This document shows, one piece after another, positions 8,324 through 16,592 of a stretch of 44,636 bases of DNA. The DNA comes from Ruminococcaceae bacterium UBA1425 (GTDB lineage: Bacteria; Bacillota; Clostridia; Oscillospirales; Acutalibacteraceae). Below the pieces are notes generated by a model. It saw nothing but the letters and a program-made list of their open reading frames with translations, did not search any database and had not been told where the DNA came from. The stretch's first letter is position 1. Every line of letters begins with the position of its first letter. The position numbers were made by a program, and so were the translations under genes. The stretch is taken from NCBI GenBank assembly GCA_002329365.1, contig DCUB01000027.1:1-44636 (forward strand). Reading direction: 5' to 3'.

Positions 8324-8343
8324 GGAACGGTCTTGACCGTTCC
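8324..8343. repeat. 20-bp palindrome (GGAACGGTC type)
   Basis: Identical over the whole 20 bases to 5429-5448: GGAACGGTC-TT-GACCGTTCC, preceded by TAG and followed by G. It lies 28 bases after the stop of the glycosidase-like gene and 30 bases before a second, different palindrome. Confidence 0.75.
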
Positions 8344-8373
8344 GAAAAAGACAGATGAATCATCCTTATGCAG

Positions 8374-8393
8374 GGACACGGCGCGCCGTGTCC
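8374..8393. repeat. 20-bp palindrome (GGACACGGCG type)
   Basis: GGACACGGCG-CGCCGTGTCC is a perfect palindrome with no loop. It has the same length and the same flanks (AG before, G after) as the GGAACG family but a completely different core. The preceding TATGCAGGG is shared with the hairpin at 44566-44593 after hup. Confidence 0.7.
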
Positions 8394-8435
8394 GAAGCTC
8401 CGAAAATATTATAACCGATTTAACGGGGGTCTGAC

Positions 8436-9335
8436 ATGAGCTTTATTAATATAAAAACAGATTATAAAGCCGCGGGCGACGGAATAGCGGACGATTACGG
8501 CGCTATTCAGGCAGCGCTTGATTCATGCAGGGACAGGGGAGGCACCGTGTTCTTCCCGGCGGGAATTTACAGGGTGTGCGACTGCCTGCTTTATTATTCT
8601 GACCAGCGGCTTATTTTTGAAAACGGAGCCGTTTTGCTGCGCGGAGGCAAAAAGCAGAGGTATATTCTCGGAAACTTCACGCGCCCGAAGGACGGAGGCT
8701 ATACTGCTACGCGAAACGTCGATATCATCGGCGCGACCTTTGACGGCAATGCGCTGACAGACTACAAGGCGACGCTTTTAAACAACAGCCATTCACGCGA
8801 CCTCCGTGTAAAAAACTGCAAATTTCAAAACGGCAACACATGGCATTTTTACGAATGCAACAGCAGCGAATACGTCACGGTTGAAAACTGCGTTTTCACA
8901 AATACGATGAAGGGCGGCGAAAGATCGGAGTATCTCCAGCTTGACTGGGCAAGCTTCAAAACATATGAAACCACCGATATATGTCTTGACAAAACCGTCT
9001 GCCGACACATATTGATAACGGGCTGCAAGTTTGAGTGCGACGGCTTTTCGCCGGCTATAGGGAATCACGGCACGGCGGCGCACAACAACATAAGAATCTG
9101 CAACAATGTGTTCAATAACGGAGCCGGCAGGCGCGGATATATAAGCTTTGTCGACAAAATGTACTCCGTGGATGTTTATAACAACACCTTTGAGGGCGGT
9201 GAAGCCGGAGTTTTCATTGACGGCGACGGCGGAGCCTCATCGGTGCACGACAACCGCTTTTCGGGCGTAGCAAAGCCCTATGGCAGCAATTTTATAGCCT
9301 ATAACAATATTATAGACGGGCGTCTTGTGCCGTAA
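8436..9335 (+). CDS. Right-handed beta-helix (pectate lyase-like) protein
   Basis: The 299-residue product opens with INIKTDYKAAGDGIADDYGA, the typical start of pectate-lyase-superfamily beta-helix proteins: a short segment followed by AIQAALDSCRDRGGTVFFPAG. Many short repeats follow with Asn ladders (VKNCKFQNG, VENCVFTN, ICNNVFNNG, VYNNTFEGG), which is how the coils of such a helix look. No signal peptide is visible. GGGGG seven bases before ATG fixes the start. It is probably co-transcribed with the six-hairpin gene upstream, although two palindromes lie between them. Substrate and catalytic residues cannot be assigned. Family 28 or 55-like glycosidases and lyases are the alternatives. Confidence 0.75.
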   Translation: MSFINIKTDYKAAGDGIADDYGAIQAALDSCRDRGGTVFFPAGIYRVCDCLLYYSDQRLIFENGAVLLRGGKKQRYILGNFTRPKDGGYTATRNVDIIGATFDGNALTDYKATLLNNSHSRDLRVKNCKFQNGNTWHFYECNSSEYVTVENCVFTNTMKGGERSEYLQLDWASFKTYETTDICLDKTVCRHILITGCKFECDGFSPAIGNHGTAAHNNIRICNNVFNNGAGRRGYISFVDKMYSVDVYNNTFEGGEAGVFIDGDGGASSVHDNRFSGVAKPYGSNFIAYNNIIDGRLVP

Positions 9336-9336
9336 A

Positions 9337-9789
9337 TCAGCCGATTTTTTTAAGCGCGGCGGCGATATCCTTTGCCACCAGAGACTTCATGGTGTCGGGA
9401 TAAATACCTGTGTCCGCGGACATGAGCGCGTTCCGGATTGCGGGCGCCAATGAAGGCTTATGCTTTGCAACCTCGGGCAGCGCTTTAATAAACTGCCTTG
9501 AAGTAATGGGCTTTTCGTCAAGGATGTGAGACAGACATCCGTCGGTTATGGCGTCGAGCCTGTTTTCGTCGTCCCATTTCGCGTTGGCGCAAATCAGCAG
9601 AAGTCCCCTTGTCCTGATGTAGGAATTCGCGTCATCAATCATATGCGAAAATGTGTCGAAGTGTTTGTATACCCCGTTTGATTTTTCGCTCTCCGACAAA
9701 AGCAGCTTGAGGCTTTCGTACGATTGGTTGTTGTCCTTTGAGAATAGATTTTCCACCGATTCAGATATTTTACGGTTGTTTTCCGGCAT
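9337..9789 (-). CDS. Helical-repeat protein (SufBD/HEAT-like)
   Basis: This 150-residue protein appears all-helical. The segment SYIRTRGLLLICANAKWD followed by ITSRQFIKALPEVA resembles a family of small clostridial proteins commonly labelled SufBD-like, whose fold is expected to be a HEAT-type helical stack. The start is ATG 9789, because GGAG lies eight bases upstream; the in-frame GTG at 9798 overlaps the Shine-Dalgarno. The function is unknown, and any link to Fe-S assembly is only a database label I recall, not something seen here. Its stop lies next to the stop of the beta-helix gene on the other strand. Confidence 0.6.
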   Translation of the reverse strand: MPENNRKISESVENLFSKDNNQSYESLKLLLSESEKSNGVYKHFDTFSHMIDDANSYIRTRGLLLICANAKWDDENRLDAITDGCLSHILDEKPITSRQFIKALPEVAKHKPSLAPAIRNALMSADTGIYPDTMKSLVAKDIAAALKKIG

Positions 9790-9824
9790 TATAATCACTC
9801 CGTTTTAAAAAATAATTTTGTGGT

Positions 9825-9853
9825 AGTATCATGTAACATCATAAGCTTGACAA
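9825..9853 (-). promoter_or_regulatory. Likely promoter for the gene at 9789
   Basis: On the minus strand TTGTCA (9853-9848) and GATACT (9830-9825) are 17 bases apart, placing the start about 30 bases before the ATG. The -35 box is good and the -10 box moderate. Confidence 0.5.
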
Positions 9854-9864
9854 ACCGCCATAGT

Positions 9865-9909
9865 TGCAAGGGCTTTTTCAGCAGCTTCCCTGCGTGTGCG
9901 CCCGTTGCA
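9865..9909. repeat. Inverted repeat in intergenic gap
   Basis: TGCAAGGGC at 9865-9873 pairs with GCCC-G-TTGCA at 9900-9909, a nine-pair stem with one bulged base and a loop of 26 bases. It sits just after the ZIP transporter gene but has no T run on the minus strand, so a terminator role is doubtful. Confidence 0.4.
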
Positions 9910-9917
9910 TGAAAAAA

Positions 9918-10694
9918 TCACCCGAGCATGACGTCAAGCGACATCATAACAAGAAATCCGGCGGCAAAGCCTACGGTTCCTATGTTTGAATGCTCACCCT
10001 CGGACGCCTCGGGTATAAGCTCCTCGACAACTACATAGAGCATCGACCCAGCGGCAAACGAGAGCATATAGGGCAAAACGGCAACCATAACGCCGGCAAA
10101 CAGTATTGTTATCAAAGCGCCTGCCGGCTCCACAATGCCCGTCAGAGTACCGTACAAAAACGCTTTTCCGCGGCTTAAGCCCTCGCTCCTGAGAGGAAGA
10201 GAAATTATAGCCCCCTCGGGGAAGTTCTGTATAGCTATTCCTATCGAAAGCGCGAGCGCGCCCGCCGCGGTTATCGCGCCGTCTCCGTTTCTAAGCCCGG
10301 CGAATATTACGCCCACCGCCATGCCCTCGGGCAGATTGTGCAGGGTGACAGCAAGTATGAACAGAGTGCTGTTTTTAAGCGTGCTGTGCATTCCCTCCGG
10401 AGTGATGCTGTCGATATGCAGGTGGGGAATGAGCCTGTCCATTAAAAGCAGAAAGGAAATGCCGACACCAAAGCCGACGGCGGCGGGAACAATCGAAAGC
10501 TTTCCCATATGGCGGGACATGTCGATGGCGGGTATAAGAAGCGACCATACGGCAGCCGCGGTCATAACGCCGGAGGCAAAGCCTATAAGCCCTTTCTGAA
10601 CAAGCAGGTTTATGCGGTTCTTAACAAACAAAACGCAAGCCGAGCCGAGAGCGGTCCCGATAAAAGGAATTAAAACGCCGACAGCCAAATCCAT
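9918..10694 (-). CDS. ZIP-family metal transporter
   Basis: This 258-residue inner-membrane protein has about eight predicted helices. The metal site of ZIP proteins is visible in HNLPEGMAVG and, one helix later, QNFPEGAIISLP. GIVEPAG is a further family motif. Members import zinc and related divalent ions into the cytoplasm. ATG 10694 is chosen because GAGGAA lies seven bases upstream and overlaps the end of the preceding gene. A GTG at 10709 would overlap that gene's stop and lacks a good site. It is the last gene of a five-gene minus-strand operon. Confidence 0.88.
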   Translation of the reverse strand: MDLAVGVLIPFIGTALGSACVLFVKNRINLLVQKGLIGFASGVMTAAAVWSLLIPAIDMSRHMGKLSIVPAAVGFGVGISFLLLMDRLIPHLHIDSITPEGMHSTLKNSTLFILAVTLHNLPEGMAVGVIFAGLRNGDGAITAAGALALSIGIAIQNFPEGAIISLPLRSEGLSRGKAFLYGTLTGIVEPAGALITILFAGVMVAVLPYMLSFAAGSMLYVVVEELIPEASEGEHSNIGTVGFAAGFLVMMSLDVMLG

Positions 10695-10705
10695 TTTCAA
10701 TTTCC

Positions 10706-11059
10706 TCACACGTTAAAAATCTCTTTCCAGGTTTTTTCGTCAAAGCCGACAAGCACAAAATCGCCGCCCTCCAGCACAGGTCTTTTTACAAGCATTCCGT
10801 CGGTTGAGAGCAGCTCGAGCTGTTCCGCCTCCGGCATTGTTTTAAGCCTTTCCTTTAAGTTCAGCGCCCTGTACTGAATGCCGCTTGTGTTCCAAAGTTT
10901 TTTTACAGGCAAACCGCTTTTTAGGAGCCATTCTTCAAGCTCTTCGCGGGAGGGCTTTTCTGTTTTTATGTCGCGGTACTCATACGCTATACCGTTTTCG
11001 TCAAGCCATTTTTGCGCCTTTTTACATGTACCGCATTTCGGATAACAGACAAAAAGCAT
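10706..11059 (-). CDS. ArsC/Spx-family thioredoxin-fold protein
   Basis: The 117-residue product starts MLFVCYPKCGTCKKA, giving a C9-G-T-C12 motif at the start of a thioredoxin-like fold. YRDIKTEKPSREELEEWL and the later LVKRPVL are typical of ArsC/Spx relatives. Length fits the family. It may reduce arsenate-like oxyanions or bind RNA polymerase as Spx does; no arsenic genes are nearby, so I favour the Spx/YusI-like group. AAAGGACGG precedes the start. It is co-transcribed between uppP (16 bases upstream) and the ZIP gene. Confidence 0.85.
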   Translation of the reverse strand: MLFVCYPKCGTCKKAQKWLDENGIAYEYRDIKTEKPSREELEEWLLKSGLPVKKLWNTSGIQYRALNLKERLKTMPEAEQLELLSTDGMLVKRPVLEGGDFVLVGFDEKTWKEIFNV

Positions 11060-11075
11060 AACACCATACCGTCCT

Positions 11076-11909
11076 TTATTTAACAATAAAATAAAACAGC
11101 ACCGCAAGACCGAGGGCGATTCTGTACCACCCGAACGCCGAAAAGTCGTGCTTTTTTATGAAAGCCATCAGGAATCTTATAACGAGGACGGAAACAACAA
11201 AGGCGACTGCCATTCCCGTTAAAAGAATAATCAGCTCGGCGCTTGTGAAGGACAGACCGAATTTAAGTATTTTCAGGACGCTCCAGCCGAACATGACTGG
11301 GACGGCAAGGAAAAAGGTAAACTCCGCCGCCGCGACGCGGGACACACCTATAAGCAGCGCGCCGATAATGGTAGCGCCGGAACGCGAGGTGCCGGGAATA
11401 ATGGAAAGCACCTGAAAAAGACCTATAAGCAGCGCCGTTTTATACGTTATGCCGGATAAATCCTTTATGACGGGAGTGCGCTTTTTGTTTTTCATTTCAA
11501 TAAGGATAAATGCCGCGCCGTATAAAATAAGCGCCGCCGCTATAATAACGGGCGTGTGAAGATGAGCTTCTATGTAATCGTCGAAAAGAAGTGTTACGAC
11601 GGCACCGGGAACACAGGCGACGACCACCTTGAACCACAGCGAGAAGATATCCTTTTTTATTACGGGCTTTTCCTTGCCGGAAAACTGGAAAGGAAACATC
11701 TTTTTCCAGAACATCAGCACCACGGCCATAATGGCGCCGAGCTGTATGACGACGAAAAACATCTCTTTAAACGCGTCGCTTGCGTTTAACTGCAAAAACC
11801 GGTCTACAAGCAGCATGTGCCCCGTGCTGCTTATCGGCAGCCATTCGGTGACGCCCTCGATAATGCCGAGAAAAACAACCTTCAGAATCTCAAAAACAGT
11901 TAGCTCCAT
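11076..11909 (-). CDS. uppP: Undecaprenyl-diphosphatase (BacA type)
   Basis: This 277-residue membrane enzyme removes a phosphate from undecaprenyl diphosphate, so that the lipid carrier can be reused in cell-wall synthesis, and it confers bacitracin tolerance. Both active-site motifs are present: EGVTEWLPISSTGH near residue 14, and PGTSRSGAT in the second half. About eight hydrophobic helices follow the family pattern. ATG 11909 lies only four bases after the dipeptidase stop, with AAAGGG nine bases upstream inside that gene. This argues for translational coupling and against an upstream in-frame start. Confidence 0.94.
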   Translation of the reverse strand: MELTVFEILKVVFLGIIEGVTEWLPISSTGHMLLVDRFLQLNASDAFKEMFFVVIQLGAIMAVVLMFWKKMFPFQFSGKEKPVIKKDIFSLWFKVVVACVPGAVVTLLFDDYIEAHLHTPVIIAAALILYGAAFILIEMKNKKRTPVIKDLSGITYKTALLIGLFQVLSIIPGTSRSGATIIGALLIGVSRVAAAEFTFFLAVPVMFGWSVLKILKFGLSFTSAELIILLTGMAVAFVVSVLVIRFLMAFIKKHDFSAFGWYRIALGLAVLFYFIVK

Positions 11910-11913
11910 TGAT

Positions 11914-13239
11914 TCAAGCCCTTTCTGCTTCTTCGTTAAAAGCGGCGTTAGCTTTTGCCCAGTACCGTTTAAAAACAAACCCGCCTCTGATTTTTTTCGG
12001 GCTGACTGACATACCCTTATCAAGCATTTCATCCGCAAATCCGTTGTCCGCCTGCGCGCATTTTCTTAACACGTCGCCGGCCTCGTGCCTTGACAACGAT
12101 GACAAATCCGTTTCATAAAAACAATCGTAAATATATTTCTGAACATCGTCCCTTGCTTTTTTATACTCGTTTTCGTCAAGCCTGTGCGTTAACATCATGC
12201 GGGCTGTTTTTTCTCTTTTTGTCCAGAACTCAACGCCCTTTTCCTGCTCGTCCTCCCGGAACAGCTCGAAATCCGAATTGAAAACAAACGGTTTGAAAAC
12301 CGAAATGCAGGGGAGCGACGAAGCGGTGTACCAGAATTCGCTTTCATCCTTAAGCTCCCCGACGATGCTTGCCGTAGTCTGGCTTGATATTAAAGAGCCG
12401 GCATGCATGCAGAGATTGTTCATCGAGCCTTTGCCGAAGTTTTTGTCGGAGCCTTTCTGATGCCGCCTCAGCGCGTTTATCATAGTTTTCGTGGTGATGT
12501 TTCCTTTGTTTTCGCGGAGTATCTCCAATGCCAGCGACGACCTGTTTTTGCAGCCGGAAAAATGCGAGTACAACGGGTCAGAGTAAGCTTTTCTGAAATT
12601 GAAATCCTCCCTGCCCGAACACAGCTTTCTTTTCACGCTGTCGCTTATCAGTTCGGGATGGCAGTCGTCAAAATCGTTTTCTATCGTAAGCCCGTTTGAA
12701 ATGGCGTATAAATCCGTAACCTTTTTAAGCACCCAGTACTTTCCCGCCGTTTCAAGCACATAAGCTTCGTTTTTGTCAGCGACGATGAATGAGTTATGGT
12801 AATGCATTTTTTTCGTATAGCCGCAGTTGCCGCCCTGACCGTAACGGTCAAGCAGAAAAATGATATAATCTACGGCTTCCCTTGCCGTTTTCGTCCTTTC
12901 GAGGGCGAGCCGTATCATATCCATGCCGGTAAGCGCGTCTTTGCCGTATTTTTCTTTTGTGAAAACCGCCTCGTTGCCTATGGTGACGGAGTATTCGTTG
13001 AATCCCATTTCACAGCCCCACATCCATGACGGCTTGCTTATGACGATTTCGTTGGTTTCTTCAACCTGGTCTATTTCAAGATATGTTGTTTTCAGCTTAG
13101 GGCAGGAGTTCAAATCGTATTTTTTGCGCGGAATACGCAGCAGAACCTGCGGCTCGTTAGGCTCCCTGTCGCTGTTTTTCGCGAACAGAACACGGCCGGT
13201 TTTTGTAGCGCTTCCAACGGCTACCATCGTGTCGCACAT
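11914..13239 (-). CDS. C69-family dipeptidase (secernin-like)
   Basis: This 441-residue protein starts MCDTMVAVGSAT, so Cys2 would become the N-terminal nucleophile of an Ntn hydrolase after Met removal. LFAKNSDREPNE soon afterwards is diagnostic for the C69/secernin family. The later region around WGCEMGFNEYSVTIGNEAV also fits. It has no signal peptide, so it should cleave dipeptides or act as an amidohydrolase in the cytoplasm. GGAGGG six bases before the ATG sets the start. It lies 22 bases after the DUF4838 gene and four before uppP, suggesting a shared envelope or peptidoglycan-recycling theme, which is inference. Confidence 0.88.
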   Translation of the reverse strand: MCDTMVAVGSATKTGRVLFAKNSDREPNEPQVLLRIPRKKYDLNSCPKLKTTYLEIDQVEETNEIVISKPSWMWGCEMGFNEYSVTIGNEAVFTKEKYGKDALTGMDMIRLALERTKTAREAVDYIIFLLDRYGQGGNCGYTKKMHYHNSFIVADKNEAYVLETAGKYWVLKKVTDLYAISNGLTIENDFDDCHPELISDSVKRKLCSGREDFNFRKAYSDPLYSHFSGCKNRSSLALEILRENKGNITTKTMINALRRHQKGSDKNFGKGSMNNLCMHAGSLISSQTTASIVGELKDESEFWYTASSLPCISVFKPFVFNSDFELFREDEQEKGVEFWTKREKTARMMLTHRLDENEYKKARDDVQKYIYDCFYETDLSSLSRHEAGDVLRKCAQADNGFADEMLDKGMSVSPKKIRGGFVFKRYWAKANAAFNEEAERA

Positions 13240-13261
13240 AGTAATCCCTCCGTGAAAGTAT

Positions 13262-15181
13262 TTAAGACCACTCTATGGGAGTCAGCCGGAAATCAGGCGT
13301 TTGCGAAATCGGCCCGCCGATAGTCAGGGAAGTTACTCCCATGTCAATAAAATCGTTATACAGCTCTTCGTTTTCCTTTACTCTGTTGATGTTAAAAAGC
13401 GAAAACTCGTCCAGCAGCATGGATGCCTTATAATGCCTGAACGAAAGGCGCGAGCGACGGATACGTTCAAGCTGCTGTTCGTTGCCTGCATGGCTTTCCG
13501 CCGAGTTCCAGAGGCTTTCCGTTTGCCGTCTTTCCTTCGGGGTAAAATACATCCCCTCATAGTGCCACTGGAAGGTGTAAAGATGCTGATTTGTGTTTAT
13601 GACTTTATTTGTTACGATGTTTATGTACTCTTTTATGTACGGCGCCGATTCTTTTCCGTAGTAGCCCTGCAGAAAATCGTCAAGCAGGTACTCGACGTCG
13701 CAGTACGGGTCCCACATCAATTTTGCAAGGATATACGCCTTTGCCTCGCCGAACTCGCCGCTCTTTGAACTTGCCTTGCCCTCCTCAAAAACGCCCTGAA
13801 CATTGTTTTCGGCGAAAAACCGCATATTCGGCGAAAACACATGAAAGTTCGGGAAAATCGCAAGGTAAACAAGGTAGTTGTTTGTATAATCCCATATATA
13901 CAGCTTGCTGCATATTTCAGACCAGCCCTTTAAATCCCCGGCAAATTGAGATTCAACATCCTTTGAACGCCCCCACGGAGTGTCTGCTTCAAAGTACGGG
14001 AATTTGTCCGTCCGCCGCTCGCTTTTTATGCGGTGGTGTCCGCACTCCTCAAGCGGATGCGAAAAGCAGCATTCGATAGAGCACAGGCGCACAATTACAT
14101 TATCGCGCGGAACTATGTTTTTCGGCGGAGTCCTTGTGTACTGATAAGCAAAGGTGTCGAACTCCACGTCGGGGAATTCCTCCTCAAGCGCTTCGGCAAC
14201 CTGATTGACAAACCGGATGTTAGTCCCCGAAGGCCCGCCGTACATTTCGTCGGACGCCTTGCAGTCCGGGCACTGGCAATATTCCTGATTGTCGTTTTGC
14301 GTGACGGACATTATTTTAGCGCGCGGATTATTCAAAAGCGCCTGACGGGCGTTTTGAATAGTGATGTTGACTACATCGGGATTTGTAAGGCATCGCTGAC
14401 CCTTTGTGCGGCGCCCCAAATCCTCACGGTAAGAAAAATACTCGGGATGCTCGTTAAAATACGTTTCGGGCACAAGCCTTTCCATAGTATGGCAGAAGTC
14501 GGCGTAAAACACGCTTCCGCCGTAGGCTTCGGAGCGCGCTCCCTTATTGATTTTTTGTTTTACGCGCCAGTCGGGGTCGTGGCTTGAGTGCCAGTCGGTA
14601 TATCGGTATTCAAAAACAGGCTTTTGCGAATAATCAAGCGTCGCGTCAATTTTTAAGGTTTCGCTTTCCGGAATATATGTTACCTCCGGCGTATACCGGC
14701 GGCAGCCTAAGTCCTTTTCAAGGAAGGTGTAAACGCCGTACAGCGTGCCTCTCAGCTCGCCGCCCGCGATTACAAGCTTTTCGCCGACGACCTTTACCGT
14801 AAAGCCCTCGTCACCAAGCGCCGCCCGGTCAATGGTAAAGCCCCCCTCGCTCTCGCGGTTTGTTTTGCCCACGATGATTTCATGCTCCAAAGGCTCTGAG
14901 GCGTCTGTTTTAAGCTCAAGCGTTATGCCGCAAATTTCCGCTATGTATTTTTGAAGCTCGGCGGCTGCCGTTGTTTCGGAGGGGGAGCAGTCAGCCCCCT
15001 TGACAATTACGTAATCGCTGCTGCCGTTATCGGCAAGCGTAAGCCACTCGGTTATGACAGGCTCTGTGTAGGGGACTCCGCCGTAGTCGATATCCTTTAC
15101 ATCCCGGTTGAAAACACTCATAAAAAACGAGGTAAAAATCTGGGAAAGCGCAACAATAATTGCTATGATTTTTTCAAGCAT
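13262..15181 (-). CDS. DUF4838 glycosidase-like exported protein
   Basis: The 639-residue product has a hydrophobic N-terminus (residues 4-24) that looks like a signal peptide or anchor. Residues about 40-165 resemble the N-terminal domain of alpha-glucuronidases (AAAELQKYIAEICG, followed by GTLYGVYTFLEKDLGCRR). Residues about 220-450 match the DUF4838 family, with the hallmark EYCQCPDCKA near residue 300. Such proteins occur in polysaccharide-use loci and are presumed glycosidases; no reaction is established. AAAGGAG eight bases upstream supports ATG 15181. It is the first gene of the operon that continues with the dipeptidase and uppP, an unusual partnership. Confidence 0.85.
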   Translation of the reverse strand: MLEKIIAIIVALSQIFTSFFMSVFNRDVKDIDYGGVPYTEPVITEWLTLADNGSSDYVIVKGADCSPSETTAAAELQKYIAEICGITLELKTDASEPLEHEIIVGKTNRESEGGFTIDRAALGDEGFTVKVVGEKLVIAGGELRGTLYGVYTFLEKDLGCRRYTPEVTYIPESETLKIDATLDYSQKPVFEYRYTDWHSSHDPDWRVKQKINKGARSEAYGGSVFYADFCHTMERLVPETYFNEHPEYFSYREDLGRRTKGQRCLTNPDVVNITIQNARQALLNNPRAKIMSVTQNDNQEYCQCPDCKASDEMYGGPSGTNIRFVNQVAEALEEEFPDVEFDTFAYQYTRTPPKNIVPRDNVIVRLCSIECCFSHPLEECGHHRIKSERRTDKFPYFEADTPWGRSKDVESQFAGDLKGWSEICSKLYIWDYTNNYLVYLAIFPNFHVFSPNMRFFAENNVQGVFEEGKASSKSGEFGEAKAYILAKLMWDPYCDVEYLLDDFLQGYYGKESAPYIKEYINIVTNKVINTNQHLYTFQWHYEGMYFTPKERRQTESLWNSAESHAGNEQQLERIRRSRLSFRHYKASMLLDEFSLFNINRVKENEELYNDFIDMGVTSLTIGGPISQTPDFRLTPIEWS

Positions 15182-15245
15182 TTATACCACTCCTTTATCA
15201 TTGTAGAGATTGTAAGCCGGTGTCACAAACAGGTGCTTCGTAAGG

Positions 15246-16400
15246 TTAACCTCTTGACATCAATACTACCGTCTCAACGTGGTGAGTGAACGGAAACATA
15301 TCCACCGGCTGTATGGCTTTTGCCGTATAGCCGTTTTTTGTGAGGTATTTCATGTCGCGCTCCTGCGTTTCGGGGTTGCAGGAGATGTATACAATCCTTT
15401 GTGGCAAAAGCCTGACTAAGGACGACAGGAATTTTTCGTCGCTTCCTGCTCTCGGCGGGTCCATAAATACAACATCTGCCTTTTGCCTGTCCTTTGCCAT
15501 TTCAAGCATGAACTCGCCCGCGTCGGCGCAGAAAAACCTTGCGTTTTTTACGCCGTTTCGTTTTGCGTTGCTCACGGCGTCCCTGACGGCGTCGCGGTTC
15601 AGCTCAATGCCTATGACGTTGCCCGCGCTTTTTGAAGCGACGATACCTATTGTACCTATTCCGCAGTAGGCGTCAATAACCGTTTCGTTGCAGCAAAGTC
15701 CCGCCAGCCCCACAGCCTTGCCGTAAAGAACCTCTGTCTGCACGGGGTTTATCTGATAAAACGACGACGGGGAGATACGGAACACGCAGCCGCAAAGCGT
15801 ATCCTCAATATAGCCCGCTCCGTACAGCGGCTTTTCGTTCGGACCGAGCACAAGATTTGTGTTGTAGGGGTTGACGTTCTGCACTACCGTCGTTATTTCG
15901 GGATGCTCGCTCAAAAGAGCCTTTACTAAGTTTTTGCTTGACGGCAGAATTGGCGACGATGTAACAAGCACAACCATTATCTGTCCGCTTTTAAAGCCGC
16001 GCCTTACCAGCACATGGCGTAAAAGACCCGTGCCGCTGTCCTCGTCATAGGCCGTTATTTTAAAGCTTTTAAGCAGATTTCGTATGCTGACTATTATGGC
16101 GTCTGCCTTTTCGTCCTCAATCATACAGCTGTCTACGGGGACTATCCTGTGCGTGCCGCTTTGGTAAACGCCGGAAATAATCTGCCCACGCCGAAAGCCG
16201 AACGCCGCCTGCACCTTGTTGCGGTAGTGCAGAGGATTCTCCATTCCGATTATAGGCGAAACCCTGCAAAACCTCGAGAGCAATATATCGACCCTTTTCT
16301 GCTTCCACGAGAGCTGCTCCTTATAGCTCATGTTCTGCATCTGGCAGCCGCCGCATTTTCTGTAAAGCGGGCATCGCGGGGAAGTTTTTTCGTCTGTCAT
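15246..16400 (-). CDS. 23S rRNA (uracil-5)-methyltransferase, RlmD/RumA type
   Basis: This 384-residue enzyme transfers a methyl group from S-adenosylmethionine to C5 of uridine in RNA. It carries the Fe-S cluster cysteines C10, C16, C19 and C92, the SAM loop DAYCGIGTIG at 243-252, MDPPRAG near 313-319 and the catalytic C341 in YISCNPETQERD. Most relatives have an N-terminal TRAM domain of about 60 residues. Here the protein starts directly at the cluster, and an in-frame stop two codons before the ATG rules out a longer form. No clear Shine-Dalgarno site precedes the ATG. A promoter lies about 70 bases upstream. RlmC, RlmD and tRNA specificity cannot be separated by eye. Confidence 0.88.
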   Translation of the reverse strand: MTDEKTSPRCPLYRKCGGCQMQNMSYKEQLSWKQKRVDILLSRFCRVSPIIGMENPLHYRNKVQAAFGFRRGQIISGVYQSGTHRIVPVDSCMIEDEKADAIIVSIRNLLKSFKITAYDEDSGTGLLRHVLVRRGFKSGQIMVVLVTSSPILPSSKNLVKALLSEHPEITTVVQNVNPYNTNLVLGPNEKPLYGAGYIEDTLCGCVFRISPSSFYQINPVQTEVLYGKAVGLAGLCCNETVIDAYCGIGTIGIVASKSAGNVIGIELNRDAVRDAVSNAKRNGVKNARFFCADAGEFMLEMAKDRQKADVVFMDPPRAGSDEKFLSSLVRLLPQRIVYISCNPETQERDMKYLTKNGYTAKAIQPVDMFPFTHHVETVVLMSRG

Positions 16401-16469
16401 TTTTTAGCGTCTGAAACAGTTGTTTTCAGGCTTAATCCTTTCGGGTAATTTGTTGTTGCCTTTATAGTA

Positions 16470-16498
16470 ATTGTATAGCATTATACGCAAAAAAGCAA
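16470..16498 (-). promoter_or_regulatory. Promoter for the uracil methyltransferase gene
   Basis: On the minus strand TTGCTT (16498-16493) and TACAAT (16475-16470) are 17 bases apart. The expected start leaves a leader of about 62 bases before the ATG at 16400. Confidence 0.6.
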
Positions 16499-16592
16499 GC
16501 GGAATAAAGCCCGGAGTTTAAGTCTGCCGCGCCGCATAAAACAACGCGCTTTGCGGAAAATATTATAATCATATTCAAAAGGGGCGAGCGCT

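Noticed and set aside
8378..8389. GGCGCGCC core as a cloning-site artefact
   Set aside because: It is part of a 20-bp palindrome whose flanks match the natural family elsewhere in the window.
15200..15228. TTGTGA-17-TACAAT promoter for the DUF4838 operon (minus strand)
   Set aside because: Transcription would begin within the AAAGGAG ribosome site, too close to the ATG to be convincing.
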